Below, piece by piece: positions 10,736-20,748 of a stretch of DNA of 23,816 nucleotides. The stretch spans positions 1 through 23,816 of the forward strand of contig JAJIRX010000682.1 of assembly GCA_023853785.1 (NCBI GenBank), given 5' to 3'. The notes below the pieces were generated by a model that saw only the letters and a program-made list of their open reading frames with translations, had not been told where the DNA came from and searched no databases. The stretch's first letter is position 1. Every line of letters starts with the position of its first letter. The position numbers were made by a program, and so were the translations under genes. The DNA is from Psilocybe azurescens (Eukaryota > Basidiomycota > Agaricomycetes > Agaricales > Agrocybaceae).

Positions 10736-12323
10736 CTAATAAAGACAATGTTTCTTACCGGCTTGTTTTTGTCTGTATGCTCGGAGGTCTTTGGTTCCAT
10801 CTGGTCCAGAGACCTTTCCCCAACCCGCTAATGGTACTACAATGGCGGTGGCATTATCGTCACCTCCCAACTCTTCCGAAAAAGCTAATATTCGTTCAGC
10901 TGCTGTTTTTGGATCATTGGATCCTCTTGCAAGATCAACTATTTCAGCATCAGACAAGATAGAGGAAATTCCGTCAGACACGAGAACAAGGAAAGCCCAT
11001 TCTTTTCCTGAAAGAGCTTGAGTAAATGGTATTTGAAGAAAAGATGCATCCTACCGTCAAGTAATTTTGAGCGGACCTCAGGTTCTGGTGTTATCCCAAA
11101 TTTCTTGTAACGCAGGTCCCCAAGGCTACGTATGTAGTTCAAGCAAGTATACGTTCGTATGGATATCATACGCACCATCGGGTATTTGCAAGGGCACCCA
11201 TCCATCTGAAAATAGATTCAGTTACATGGAGTAGGGGTAAATTGTGGTACACACCGAGATTCACCATAAGAATCGGTGATAAGAGAAGAGCCCATCATTC
11301 TACGCAGTCTGATACTTTCTATATGGGCATCTGCGTGATGGTTTTCTGTCATAGGGAAAACTTCGCCGTTTCGCGTTGAACATAATAGTACTCTGGTATC
11401 TCTGACAAAAATATGATTGTGTTCATAATATGACAATGTATCATATATCTCACCCACAATGTGCAACTGTCAATGCTAGTCTCTCGGCTGAGAAAAGGGA
11501 GTGGCTGGAGCGTCAAGGGATTGAAGAAGAGCCACAGACGCAGTAGCACCACATGCTTGCCCCGCATTGTCTGCCGATAGATTCTTATCTACCTGAGAAA
11601 AGAATGAATACTATGGTAACAGGAAATGGCAACAGGAAATACTTCAAAGAATGTCAAAGTTGCACGAGCTTCCAGCGTCATTTCCTCTTCATTTGTTCCG
11701 TCTATCCATGGAGCGATAGCGCCGCCTTTGAAACGCTTGAAGTAACCGCCTATTTCTCTTATCCACCCAAATAGCTCCGGTATAAGGGTTTTGTCTACAG
11801 ATTCAAAGAGCCCGTGTAGTTCCTGGCGCAAGTACTGAGCGACTGCAGATCCTCCATGCCTTGGACTATTAGATGGTGATGAACAAAGGGAGAGATGGTT
11901 CTAACCCGTCGTAAATCCCCACAAAGAGCACCTGGCGTGCAAGAACTTCACCGACTTGACTGGGGTCCCAATCGATGTTATGAGCACGTTTGAGACTTAG
12001 GCGTAGCTCCTCGGACGGCAAGGATAGAGTGGCAAATCCATAGAAATCTTCTTGGTGACTGGAAGAGGTTAGGCCAGACGAAGTAGACGCTTGATTATCG
12101 TACTTGCCTTCTATTACCCCGTGAATTGACAACACCAATGACTCTGGGAGACGATAATGGGACTCGTACGGAGCCAGCTGTACTTCATTAGTGATGAAAG
12201 ATGGACAGAACCTACAGAACTCGTACCTGGAGTGGCAGCGCGAATATAGTCATGGTATCTCGCAATGTTTCGACATTTTGGAATGTTAAGTAGGTGAAAA
12301 TTCTTCAAACATCTATAAGCCAT
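10736..12323 (-). CDS. PTC6: PP2C-family protein phosphatase, Ptc6-like, mitochondrial
   Basis: I start at ATG 12323. The first exon (MAYRCLKNFHLLNIPKCRNI...) is basic and almost free of acidic residues, like a mitochondrial presequence. After an intron come GSVRVPLSSPRVIGVVNSRG and HQEDFYGFATLS, where E-D of the first metal site is expected. Then VGIYDG-HGGSAVAQYLRQEL (DGHGG, using the acceptor ending CAAG), a long insert GYFKRFKGGAIAPWIDG, CGATASVALL, CGDTRVLLCS, NHHADAHIES, LANTR-C-LGDLRYKKFG, LVLVSDGISSIL, and the final metal-site motif GGDDNATAIVV. The stop is at 10736. PP2Cs are Mg/Mn-dependent Ser/Thr phosphatases; yeast Ptc6 is mitochondrial and is linked to pyruvate dehydrogenase dephosphorylation. 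The subfamily name is inferred from the insert and order. Two shifts are needed (about 12101-12112 and the A/T run at 11493-11496). Its upstream side now abuts the retrotransposon LTR, about 200 bp away. Confidence 0.85.
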
Positions 12324-12519
12324 TCGCACTTCTTGTAAGGACTACTGGACACTGCCAGCATCCCGCACAATGCGCGCCAGAAGGAAAATTGGTGAGGGGT
12401 TGATGATATGTTTAGACCAATAAGGCAAGGTGGTTGTAACGTTAAACTCAAGGTGTAACACGTGGTCTTTTGCTTTTACGCCGTTCAAACTTCATGTCCA
12501 CCGTTGATTTTTGCCTCGG

Positions 12520-12524
12520 CTTCC
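12520..12524. repeat. Target-site duplication CTTCC, left copy
   Basis: CTTCC directly precedes the TG that opens the left LTR. The same five bases follow the CA that closes the right LTR (18125-18129). Five bp is the usual Ty1/copia duplication length. Confidence 0.9.
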
Positions 12525-12548
12525 TGTAAGAATTCTAGAACACGAAAG

Positions 12549-12577
12549 CTCAGTTGTTTGCGAGGCAAACGACTGAG
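12549..12577. repeat. LTR hairpin, first copy
   Basis: The 13-nt arms CTCAGTTGTTTGC and GCAAACGACTGAG pair around a 3-nt loop (GAG) with one G-U pair. The same unit recurs at 12666-12696 and in the other LTR at 17700-17728 and 17817-17847. Confidence 0.9.
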
Positions 12578-12665
12578 AATATATTGTATTTACCTAGAAC
12601 ACGAAAGCTAGGTAGTAATTTAGTATAATGAATGAAATATACTAAGTAATGAAGAATAGTACTCA

Positions 12666-12696
12666 CCTCAGTTGTTTGCGAGGCAAACGACTGAGG
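12666..12696. repeat. LTR hairpin, second copy
   Basis: This is the same hairpin as at 12549-12577 with one extra C-G pair at the base (CCTCAG ... CTGAGG), giving a 14-bp stem. Between the two copies lies a smaller hairpin with arms TACCTAG and CTAGGTA at 12591-12614. Confidence 0.9.
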
Positions 12697-12716
12697 AGAG
12701 CTCATATCGAAGTTTC

Positions 12717-12726
12717 GTATATAAAG
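12717..12726 (-). promoter_or_regulatory. TATA-like box in the 3' LTR
   Basis: On the minus strand this reads CTTTATATAC. Its copy in the 5' LTR (17869-17878) is the likely promoter of the element. This one points at the Ptc6-like gene, whose ATG lies about 400 bp downstream. The role is inference. Confidence 0.5.
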
Positions 12727-12972
12727 TATTTCACTGTCCGATACTCGTATCTACAAAGTGAATAGAAACTAATAAAGGTGTATTGCGTGCCGCAATTAAA
12801 GATAACAAAATGAATATGATGTATATATTACAGAAAGAGGAATAGGGCAATAATGCACCGTTAATGAACTAATATGTAAGAATGAATATGCGTACAAATG
12901 TTTAAAGAAACCGGCAGTCGCATAGCCAAACGGCTGCGAGGCGTTATCGCGTTTGCTTACTATATTCCAACA

Positions 12973-12985
12973 CTCCCCTCAAACC
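12973..12985 (-). other. Polypurine tract for plus-strand priming
   Basis: Immediately inside the 3' LTR the minus strand reads GGTTTGAGGGGAG before the TGTTGG of the LTR. A purine run at this place primes plus-strand DNA synthesis in LTR elements. The gag-pol stop TGA (12981-12979) overlaps it. Confidence 0.85.
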
Positions 12986-15900
12986 GATACGAGGCCGAGC
13001 TCAGCGGCGAAGTGTTTGACTTTGGGCGAAGGTAGGGCCTTGGTGAGAGTATCAGCAATCATCTTGTCGGTAGGACAATATATAAGGCGCAGGGATCCGT
13101 TTTCGACGATCCAGCGGATGAAATGGAATCGGATATCGATGTGTTTCGTTCGTGCGTGGTATTGGTGATCTTTCGTGAGGGCGATGGCTGACTGGTTGTC
13201 GGAAAATAAGGTGGTAGCATCCAGAGAGGTGTCGAAAAGTTGAGATATGAGAGAACGAAGCCATAAGGCTTCCTTCGCGGCGTACGTAGCTGCGACATAC
13301 TCGCTTTCCGTCGTGGAAAGCGAAATAATCTCCTGACGTTTAGTAGTCCACGAAACGGCGCCACCATGTAATAGAAAAGCGTACCCTGAGATCGCATGAC
13401 GATCTTCGGCCATGTTACCATCTGCATCCGCATACCCAGTGAGTTCCTTTGAAGTGCCGCCGTACGAAAGCCACAAGTCGCGCGTGCCCTTCAGATAGCG
13501 AAAAATTCGCTTAACAGCCTCCCAATGAGCAAGTCCAGGCTTTGTCGAGAAACGCGAGACGGTTTGGACGGCGTAGGTGATGTCTGGGCGCGTACCGAGT
13601 GACGCGTACATTAGCGAACCGACCGCCTCATGATATGGCACGTTGCGCATTTTCGCAAACTCTTCGGTTGTCGATGGGGATTGAGCGGACGTGAGACGTG
13701 TCGAAGTTTCCATCGGTATCGAAACTGGCTTGAGGTCCTCAAGGCCATAACGGCGGAGGATAGAGTCGATGTACGAACGTTGTGAAAGGAAGATTTTTCG
13801 GGCTTCGCGGATACGCCGGATTTCGATGCCGAGTATCCAATGAATTTCTCCGAGATCCGTGATGTCAACGTGCTTGGCGATTTCCTTTTAAGACGTTCGA
13901 TCAGTGGCAGTGCCACAGCCACAATCGTACAGTCATCGACGTGTACCAGCACAATAACGAGTTTCTTCCCATTTCTCCGATAGAAAACGGCCTGGTCGAC
14001 GTCGCATCTTGTGAAACCTAGCTTCCCCATGATTTCAACAAGTTTCTGATACCACCTCCGGCCTGACTGCTTCAACCCATATAGCGTCTTGCGAAGTTTG
14101 CAAACAAGTCCTGGAGATTCTGAGGCATATCCGGGAGGTTGTTTCATAAAAATGACTTCGTCCTCGGTGAGTACGCCATTCAGATATGCACCTTTGATGT
14201 CGATTTGATGAATTTCGAAGTTTTCGACAGCAGCTATAGCGAGTACAGCACGAATCGACGCTAGACGTGCCACCGGAGCGAATGTGTCGAAATAGTCGAC
14301 TCCTGGGACCTGCGAGAATCCTTGCGCAACGAGTCTCGCTTTTGTATCGAACAACGTTACCTGCGGCATCCTTTTAGCACGGAATAACCATTTTGAACCG
14401 ACGATGTTGACTCCTTCAGGTGCGTTGACGAGAACCCAAGTTCCGGCTGTTTTCAGTGTTGCTAATTCTTCGTGTATTGCTTTCTCCCATAGTGGCCAGT
14501 CTGGACGTTTCTTCGCCTCAGCAAGACTTCGAGGTTCAAGTGCTTCAGCTTCGCTGATCTCAGCTGCTAGTGCGTATTCCTCCACCCAATCCGCCGCCAT
14601 CATCCAGTCTGACGTTCCCTCCCCTCAAGAACAGTATCTCGAGGCTGCTCGACTGCGTCCGGAGATTCGATATTCGGTACAGGAGCTTCAGGGGTTGGTA
14701 GCTGTACACCCTTAGCAACCTTTCGACCCTTTGGAAGGTTTGAAGCGACTGCGCGGCCTTCCAAAAGATCGCGCACACGTTGTGTTGGCTTTCAATTCGT
14801 TTGGTACGTGATTCTGCTTCAGAATGGGATTCTTCAGCTTCTGATTGATGCTCGTCGTGTGGGATAGGTGATGTTTCGACGGGTTCGTGTGGTGCAGGAG
14901 GTTGGGTAGGGGTGGAATTTGAAGTCAAAGCTGATGGGTTATCGGCATAGGCTGAGGGTATGACAGGTTCGTCAATTTCCGGATCGACAAATCCATCCCA
15001 ATCCTCCCCCCTCGATACGTGAAACTGACGTGCATGTATTGTCGTAGTAGACGTTTCGCTTGATGGTGATGGATCTAGTGTCTGTCCAGTAGACACGAAC
15101 ACCCCTTCGACCTGTCATCTATTCCTACCCATCTCCCTTCTCGAACACGCCCTCCAAGCTTATTACCACCCTCGATCCTTACCCACACCTTGTCACCCCA
15201 TTCACGCAAGCCTCGAAGATCAGGTTTGACACCGAATGCGGCCTCATATGGGGTTTTACCCTTCACAGCCTTCGTCGACGTTCGGTTCAATAACCATACA
15301 ACGTGGCGTGCCGCCTCACCCCATAAGGATTTTGGAAGACCACTCGCATGCAGCAGGGCACGCACCCGCTCGACGATTGTACGGTTTCGCCTTTCAGCGA
15401 CACCTACATGCTGAGGAGTATGATGTACGTTGAGTTTCTGTTCTGTACCCTTCTCCTTGAGATAGACAATGAATTCCTTCCCAAGGTACTCTCCTCCTCG
15501 ATCCGAATTAAGGATTTTGATCTTCACGTTGAGCTGAGTATTGCACCAGGCTTCATACTCCTTATAGGATGTGAAGGCCTCGGATTTCGCTCCAAGAAGA
15601 TATAGGTGTGTGAATCGTGTGCTGTCATCTGTGTATGTGATATAATAACGCTTGCCACCTTTAGATGCAACCGGAGCTGGCCCCCACACGTCGCTGTACA
15701 CCTCATCGCCAAATTGTTTGGCCTGCTCGCCCTCTCGCTCTTTCGGTACGGGTTTGCGCGTGGATTTCGCGTACACGCAGGATTCGCGAGAAAAAATCTG
15801 CTGACGGTGTGGCCTCCAAGCGCACGCCTGTCACAAATCCTTGATCGACAAGTTTCTGGGCAATGGTTGGGGATATATGCCCCATACGACGGTGTAGTTG

Positions 15901-17602
15901 TTCAAGGGTAAGTGTATCCTCCACTGCAGCATTTGCCTCTTCGAGCTCGAGCTTATGATCAACCTTGTAGACCCCTTTTCGAGTTCGAGGCACTGCACCT
16001 ATGTGTTCTCCATCTGGCCCTGTGATGACGCACTTCCCACCCGAGAACGTGGCTGTAAAGCCCTTTTCGTCGAGTTTGCCAATGGAAATAAGGGTATAGC
16101 CAACCTCAGGAGAATAGAGAACCTCCGTGAGATGTAATTGCGAGACGTCGGCGCCGTCAGGTATGTCGATTACCATCTCGCCTTTTCCAGTAGCACTGAA
16201 TGATTGTTGGTTTGCAGTACGGAGATGCCTTGGGGGTATTTCGGTGAAGGTAGTGAAGTCCTCACGGTACGGCGAGAGATGCTGTGTGCAGCCCGAATCG
16301 TATAGTTCAGTTTTGGTGTATGCGCATCTATCAGGAGTGGGTTCGGTTGATGCAAGGGCAAGCTCTTCAGTAGATCCAAAAGAGCTATTGGTGATAGATG
16401 AGGGAGTTTCGGGTCTGGACAAATTTTGTGCGTCTCCTATAACATCCCAATCAACATCCGAAACCTCATTCTCCTCCTTCTCAACTTCAGAGAACCAATC
16501 ACCATCTTGCACAGGAGCGTCACCGTCATTTGAAGACGTGTAATCCGATGACCCAGCATCCGAGGTGTAACCATCCGACATGACTGACTCGTCGTCGGTA
16601 TCCATGGCTGCCCACACCCCATCCGAATCCGAATCATCTTCAACAGCTGCCATACTGGCACCAGTGTCCTTCGACTTTGGATTAGCTCCACCATCCCCCT
16701 TCTTCAGTCGTCCTTCTTGGACTTGTCGCCAGACTTGGAGGGCTTTGGGCATTTGTCCTTAAAATGCCCCTTGTCTCCACAGTTCCAGCACTCGCCACGA
16801 GGCTTCCTGGCACCGCCTTTATATCCCTTCGACTTCGAGTGGCCATGGCTGACTACCATGGCTTCGCCGTTGTCGTCCTTGGATTTACCGGCACCTTGGC
16901 GTCGTGTACGCTGAGCCTTCTGGCGATCGTATTCCTCGCCAAGCAGTGTTATGAGGAGGTCAGGAGCAATGGTCTTCGTGAGGTGAATACATCCGTGCTG
17001 CAGCCAGCTGGGCTGATGCGAAATTTGATAGTGCGATGGGAAGGGAACCAATGATGGTAGATCGGTAATCCTTCTCATCGATTTCTACACCCACAGATGC
17101 TAACTCCTCTCGTTTAACACGTAGGGCATCTAGGAATTCACGGACATTTGCCTTGTCCGCACACTTCGACTCGAGGAACTTGGTACGAAGTTCGGTTTGC
17201 GCATATGCTCCCTTCTCGGAATATTCGGCCACTATAGCATCCCATCGTTCCTTTACGGACTTCTTCGAGTGGATCCGCATAAGTGTGGAGTCGGGTATCT
17301 TCTGGGTAAGCAAAGATTTTGCCGAACGTTCGTCTTTCTCCCACTTATCTGTTGCTGTAGCGAATTCCTCGGCTGTCATAACAGTCATCGATGGGCCGGG
17401 TTTTCCATCGGCTCCTACTGGACCTGGAATAGTCGCATTGACTGGGCGAAGAGAGGTTCCATCGAAGTGGCCCCCAAAAGCCTTTCGCTTCGACAGCATC
17501 TTGAAAGCGAACAGAGAAGATGACCCAGTTTACACCACTCGCATCGAGCTTTGGAATGGATGAAGGAAGAGAGTCAGACAGGGAGGTAGTGGCAATTGAC
17601 AT
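12979..17602 (-). CDS. Copia Gag-Pol polyprotein (Gag, protease, integrase, RT, RNase H), frame-broken
   Basis: The start is ATG at 17602 (MSIATTSLSDSLPSS). Gag runs to a CCHC knuckle CWNCGDKGHFKDKC at 16790-16749. An acidic Ser/Asp-rich linker follows, then the protease motif YDSGCTQHLS near 16300, and the pre-integrase zinc region LHRRMGHIS with ESCVYAKS. Integrase has all three acidic residues in SDVWGP, SDRGGEYL and VGVAERRNRT (about 15730-15370). Reverse transcriptase runs from WEKAIHEELATLKTAGTW through KARLVAQGFSQV and KGAYLNG to LVHVDDC (about 14490-13930), with HVDD in place of YVDD. RNase H has GYADADGNMAED, TTESEYVAA and SDNQSAIALT. Copia elements normally have one ORF. Here about eight shifts break it (near 17471, 16985, 16706, 15789, 15103, 14780, 14622 and 13882), most repairable by one base in a run, so they look like the shifts in the host genes. 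Confidence 0.95.
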
Positions 17603-17660
17603 GGTAATTTCGAGATAAGGCAATTTTACGCAGTGCTTGATTTCGAGTTTATGCACAGGG

Positions 17661-17675
17661 GCGGGGCCCATAACC
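17661..17675 (-). other. Primer-binding site of the internal initiator-tRNA (copia) type
   Basis: Directly inside the 5' LTR the minus strand reads GGTTATGGGCCC, followed by CGC. This complements GGGCCCATAACC, the anticodon arm of initiator tRNA-Met, and not a tRNA 3' end. Drosophila copia uses the same kind of site with a half-tRNA primer (from memory of that element). Confidence 0.8.
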
Positions 17676-17699
17676 TGTAAGAATTCTAGAACACGAAAG

Positions 17700-17728
17700 C
17701 TCAGTTGTTTGCGAGGCAAACGACTGAG
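17700..17728. repeat. LTR hairpin, first copy in 5' LTR
   Basis: Same 13-bp stem, GAG loop unit as at 12549-12577. Confidence 0.9.
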
Positions 17729-17816
17729 AATATATTGTATTTACCTAGAACACGAAAGCTAGGTAGTAATTTAGTATAATGAATGAAATATACTAAGTAA
17801 TGAAGAATAGTACTCA

Positions 17817-17847
17817 CCTCAGTTGTTTGCGAGGCAAACGACTGAGG
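17817..17847. repeat. LTR hairpin, second copy in 5' LTR
   Basis: Same 14-bp stem unit as at 12666-12696. It lies about 20-50 nt downstream of the TATA-like box in element sense, so near the expected transcript start. Confidence 0.9.
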
Positions 17848-17868
17848 AGAGCTTCATATCGAAGTTTC

Positions 17869-17878
17869 GTATATAAAG
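17869..17878 (-). promoter_or_regulatory. TATA-like box in the 5' LTR, probable element promoter
   Basis: The minus strand reads CTTTATATAC inside the 5' LTR, about 270 bp before the Gag ATG. It is the best TATA candidate in the LTR. I did not find a clear initiator. Confidence 0.55.
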
Positions 17879-18124
17879 TATTTCACTGTCCGATACTCGT
17901 ATCTACAAAGTGAATAGAAACTAATAAAGGTGTATTGCGTGCCGCAATTAAAGATAACAAAATGAATATGATGTATATATTACAGAAAGAGGAATAGGGC
18001 AATAATGCACCGTTAATGAACTAATATGTAAGAATGAATATGCGTACAAATGTTTAAAGAAACCGGCAGTCGCATAGCCAAACGGCTGCGAGGCGTTATC
18101 GCGTTTGCTTACTATATTCCAACA

Positions 18125-18129
18125 CTTCC
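18125..18129. repeat. Target-site duplication CTTCC, right copy
   Basis: CTTCC directly follows the closing CA of the right LTR and matches 12520-12524. Confidence 0.9.
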
Positions 18130-18291
18130 GTATCTTTAGAAAAATGATTTTCTCACATCTCTTCATGCTGGTCAGCTGAAGCTTGAGGATACACATGCGT
18201 TCTGCACCAATTACGAACGTTTGTGGACCTAATTGTGGGTATCCTGGGATTCCATGCTCGTATCGGTGAAGTCATGCTTGCTATACTGGGT

Positions 18292-18299
18292 TATTTAAA
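18292..18299 (+). promoter_or_regulatory. TATA-like box of the phytase-like gene
   Basis: TATTTAAA lies 45 bp before the ATG at 18344, inside the 214 bp left between the retrotransposon and the gene. It survived the insertion. I see no CACGTG (Pho4-type) site in this stretch. Confidence 0.4.
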
Positions 18300-18343
18300 C
18301 GACACGACTTTCAGCTGGCAAAAACTTCAACATCCGTAGTGAC

Positions 18344-20505
18344 ATGTTCAGGCTTTCCCTCACTTTGTCTCTGACCGTTTTGCTGAACTTGGCGCCCAAT
18401 GTCGTTGTAGGGTCACCTCCATTTGCTTCCTCTTTCGCTGGATCAACAATCAGCGCCATATTCCCCCTCCTAATGCTACTGTGACAGCTACAGACACCTT
18501 TTTCTTAGACGCCTCTGAAGTAGGCTTCGCTGGTCCGACACCGAGTAAGCCAGACTCGGTATTCGTCATTGGACAAGTCTCACTCTCTATCTAGCTGGAG
18601 ACGAAGCAAATGCGATAGCCACTGCCCCTGTCATCGCTAAAGTGGACAGCTTTTTTCCTCTGATTAATCTTGGGGCACAGGATACTAAGAAAAATAAGCC
18701 CTTCGATGTTTTGGTGCATGCAGGAAATCTCAGCCCATGGCAAACAGTTGATTCCTTTGGACTGCCCAATGCATCTCCGGTAATACCACAGGGCTGCGAG
18801 ATTATTCAGGCTCACCTTCTTCACCGTCATGGGGCCCGATATCCGACTACGGGCAGCGGACCTGCCAACTTTGCAGCAAAAGTACACGCAGCTGCAACAG
18901 GCGGTGGATTTTTAGCAACAGGCGCCCTTAGCTTCTTGAACACTTGGACCTATAAGCTTGGCGCGGAGACGTTGACTCCATTCGGCCGTTCACAGCTGTA
19001 AGTAACTTCATTCTCGTTGTCGATGTTAATAAGAAACTGATTGGCAATGTATACAGGTTCAACTTGGGAATTGGATTCCGGGTGAAATATGGTACGAGCG
19101 TCCTGCGATGGATCAGCTTGTCGACCAACCATTTAATGCTTGTCTAGGAGAATTGCTTAAGGAATTTAAAGATTTACCTGTTTTTCGCACGACTTCAGAA
19201 GGTACCTTGCCATGTTTGTCACTTTTCTCCCTCGTGAGACTGACTTAGTAACTATAGCTCGCATGGTAGATTCAGCGTCAGTATCTAGATTTCGATCCCA
19301 AGATCCCAAACCAACATTTTTCATCTATTCTCAGACTTCATTTTGCTGCAGGATTCTTTGGTGTCCAAAGTTATCAACAAGAATATCATCAACTCATCAC
19401 TGTTGAAACTGATGGTCAAAACAACACTCTTGCTCCTTATGAAACTTGCACAAATAGCAATAATGCTATTGGCCAGTTTGAAACGTTCAGGCAGCGAAGT
19501 GGGGACAAGTTTATTTGCCACCTGCGCTGAAGAGATTGAACAAAGAGTTGAAAGGACTCGAACTCAATTTAACCGACTTACCATCAATGCAGCAGCTGTG
19601 TGCTTATGAGGTACGTATTATAAATCCAGTACTTAACGATAAGCTTCTTTTGATTGACTATGTTCAGACTGTTGCTCTAGGGTTTTCCGAATTCTGTGAT
19701 TTGTTCACCGAAGATGAATGGAAATCTTTTGAGTACCTAAATGGCACGTTTCTAAACTTAATTGTGCCATTCATCATGCGCTAAACTGTACATTCTCAGA
19801 CCTAACATTTTGGTATGGGAATGGCCCAGGAAAACCCACGTCCAGTGCGATGGGCATTGGCTATGTACAAGAGCTTGTTTCGCGACTAACTAAAACCCGC
19901 ATAACAAATTTTGACACTACTGTTAACTCCTCGGTTGTGACAAATGACGTACTTTTCCCTTTGGATCAACCCATATTCGTGGATGCAAGCCATGACACTA
20001 TACTTTCCGCAAGTACGTAGCCCTACCTATCATCCTTGCATATACGCTAAAATTCATCAGTATTCGTTGCCATGAACTTCACGAGCCTTTCAGCAAACGG
20101 CCCATTGCCGACAGATCACATACCAAAAGATCAGGTAAGTAGATTTCCTTAGATTTCCTTCCTCTTCCTCAAAGCATATCCGACAATGCGTTCCTATGCT
20201 TAGACGTATTTCGTGAATGAGATTGCACCCTTTGGTTCAAACCTCGTTGGTCAAGTCCTGTCCTGTCCTGCCTCTACGAGTCCAACACATATTCGATGGA
20301 TTCTCAATGACGCTGTACTCCTCTTACTGGTATTAAAGGCTGCAAGGCTAACAAGGATGGATTGTGCGACCTGGACACCTTTATTGCTGGGATGAAGACC
20401 CGTATCGCAGAAGTCGACTTTGCCTTTGACTGCTTCGCTAACTACACTATCCCCATTCCAGACAACATCGTCAATGGGCAGTTTCCTCAGCGTTTAAAGA
20501 AATAA
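18344..20505 (+). CDS. Secreted histidine acid phosphatase, phytase-like
   Basis: The start is ATG at 18344 and the stop TAA at 20503-20505. The N-terminus MFRLSLTLSLTVLLNLAPNV is a signal peptide, with likely cleavage after VVVG or nearby. The catalytic LLHRHGARYPT near 18810-18850 is the histidine acid phosphatase nucleophile motif in the form seen in fungal phytases. The distal motif FVDASHDTILSA near 19980-20010 supplies the proton donor. Between them are LTPFGRSQL, RMVDSALHFAAGFFGV, TCTNSNNAIGQFETF, LGFSEFCDLFTEDEW and FWYGNGPG. Such enzymes release phosphate from phytate or other monoesters outside the cell; the substrate is not decided by sequence. Three shifts are needed (18463-18467, C run; 19510-19512, T run; 20320-20321). 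The intron 19744-19799 appears to start with GC. The copia element lies 214 bp upstream. Confidence 0.9.
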
Positions 20506-20748
20506 AGTAGCGATTGATTTCCTTGGTTCTCATGTTACATGTAACTGCGCTGTATTATTCCTAAAATAGATTGCAAAATCTGATCACGCATCTTTCAATG
20601 GAGTGTGACACAATTCTCTGACTTACAGTACACTAGTATTAGAGAGTCTGACGTCTAGTCCTCAAACCTTTACATTATCCGATCATCTTACATTTAGAAC
20701 TCACCTCATAGTTGGTATATGCATCTCTGAAACACAATTCAGTTCAAT

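Larger units (their letters stand above)
12525..12972 (-). repeat. 3' LTR of the copia element
   Basis: This 448-bp repeat opens TGTAAGAATTCTAG and closes TTCCAACA on the plus strand. It matches 17676-18124 base for base except for one missing T. In element sense it is the 3' LTR, next to the polypurine tract. It contains a TATA-like CTTTATATAC (minus strand, 12717-12726) and two copies of a strong hairpin (12549-12577 and 12666-12696). Confidence 0.97.
12525..18124 (-). mobile_element. Complete Ty1/copia LTR retrotransposon, 5.6 kb, minus orientation
   Basis: Both LTRs are present (12525-12972 and 17676-18124) and flanked by a CTTCC duplication. Read on the minus strand the element starts TGTTGGAATATAG and ends TTACA, the Ty1/copia style of LTR end. 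Inside, in order, are a primer-binding site, Gag with a zinc knuckle, aspartic protease, integrase, reverse transcriptase and RNase H, and a polypurine tract. Integrase before reverse transcriptase is the copia order. I see no envelope gene and no chromodomain. The two LTRs are the same over about 449 bp except for one T at the AGAGCT/AGAGCTT position, so the insertion is very recent. It sits in the former head-to-head promoter between the phosphatase and the phytase-like gene. Confidence 0.97.
17676..18124 (-). repeat. 5' LTR of the copia element
   Basis: This 449-bp repeat is the partner of 12525-12972 with one extra T. In element sense it is the 5' LTR. The TATA-like box CTTTATATAC (17878-17869) is followed, in the direction of transcription, by the two hairpins at 17847-17817 and 17728-17700. 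The hairpins would therefore lie in the leader of the genomic RNA. Confidence 0.97.

Noticed and set aside
12114..12253. Phosphatase start at the ATG at 12253, or an ORF start at 12138 read straight through.
   Set aside because: Those frames miss the conserved VIGVVNSRG. The ATG at 12323 gives a presequence-like N-terminus and splices into the conserved frame.
14404..17563. Several plus-strand ORFs of 70-138 codons inside the retrotransposon.
   Set aside because: They are mirror images of the minus-strand gag-pol codons and show no independent features.
12979..17602. Programmed frameshifting between gag and pol.
   Set aside because: There are about eight breaks, at positions unrelated to the gag-pol boundary, and of the same type as in host genes. 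Copia elements normally use one frame.
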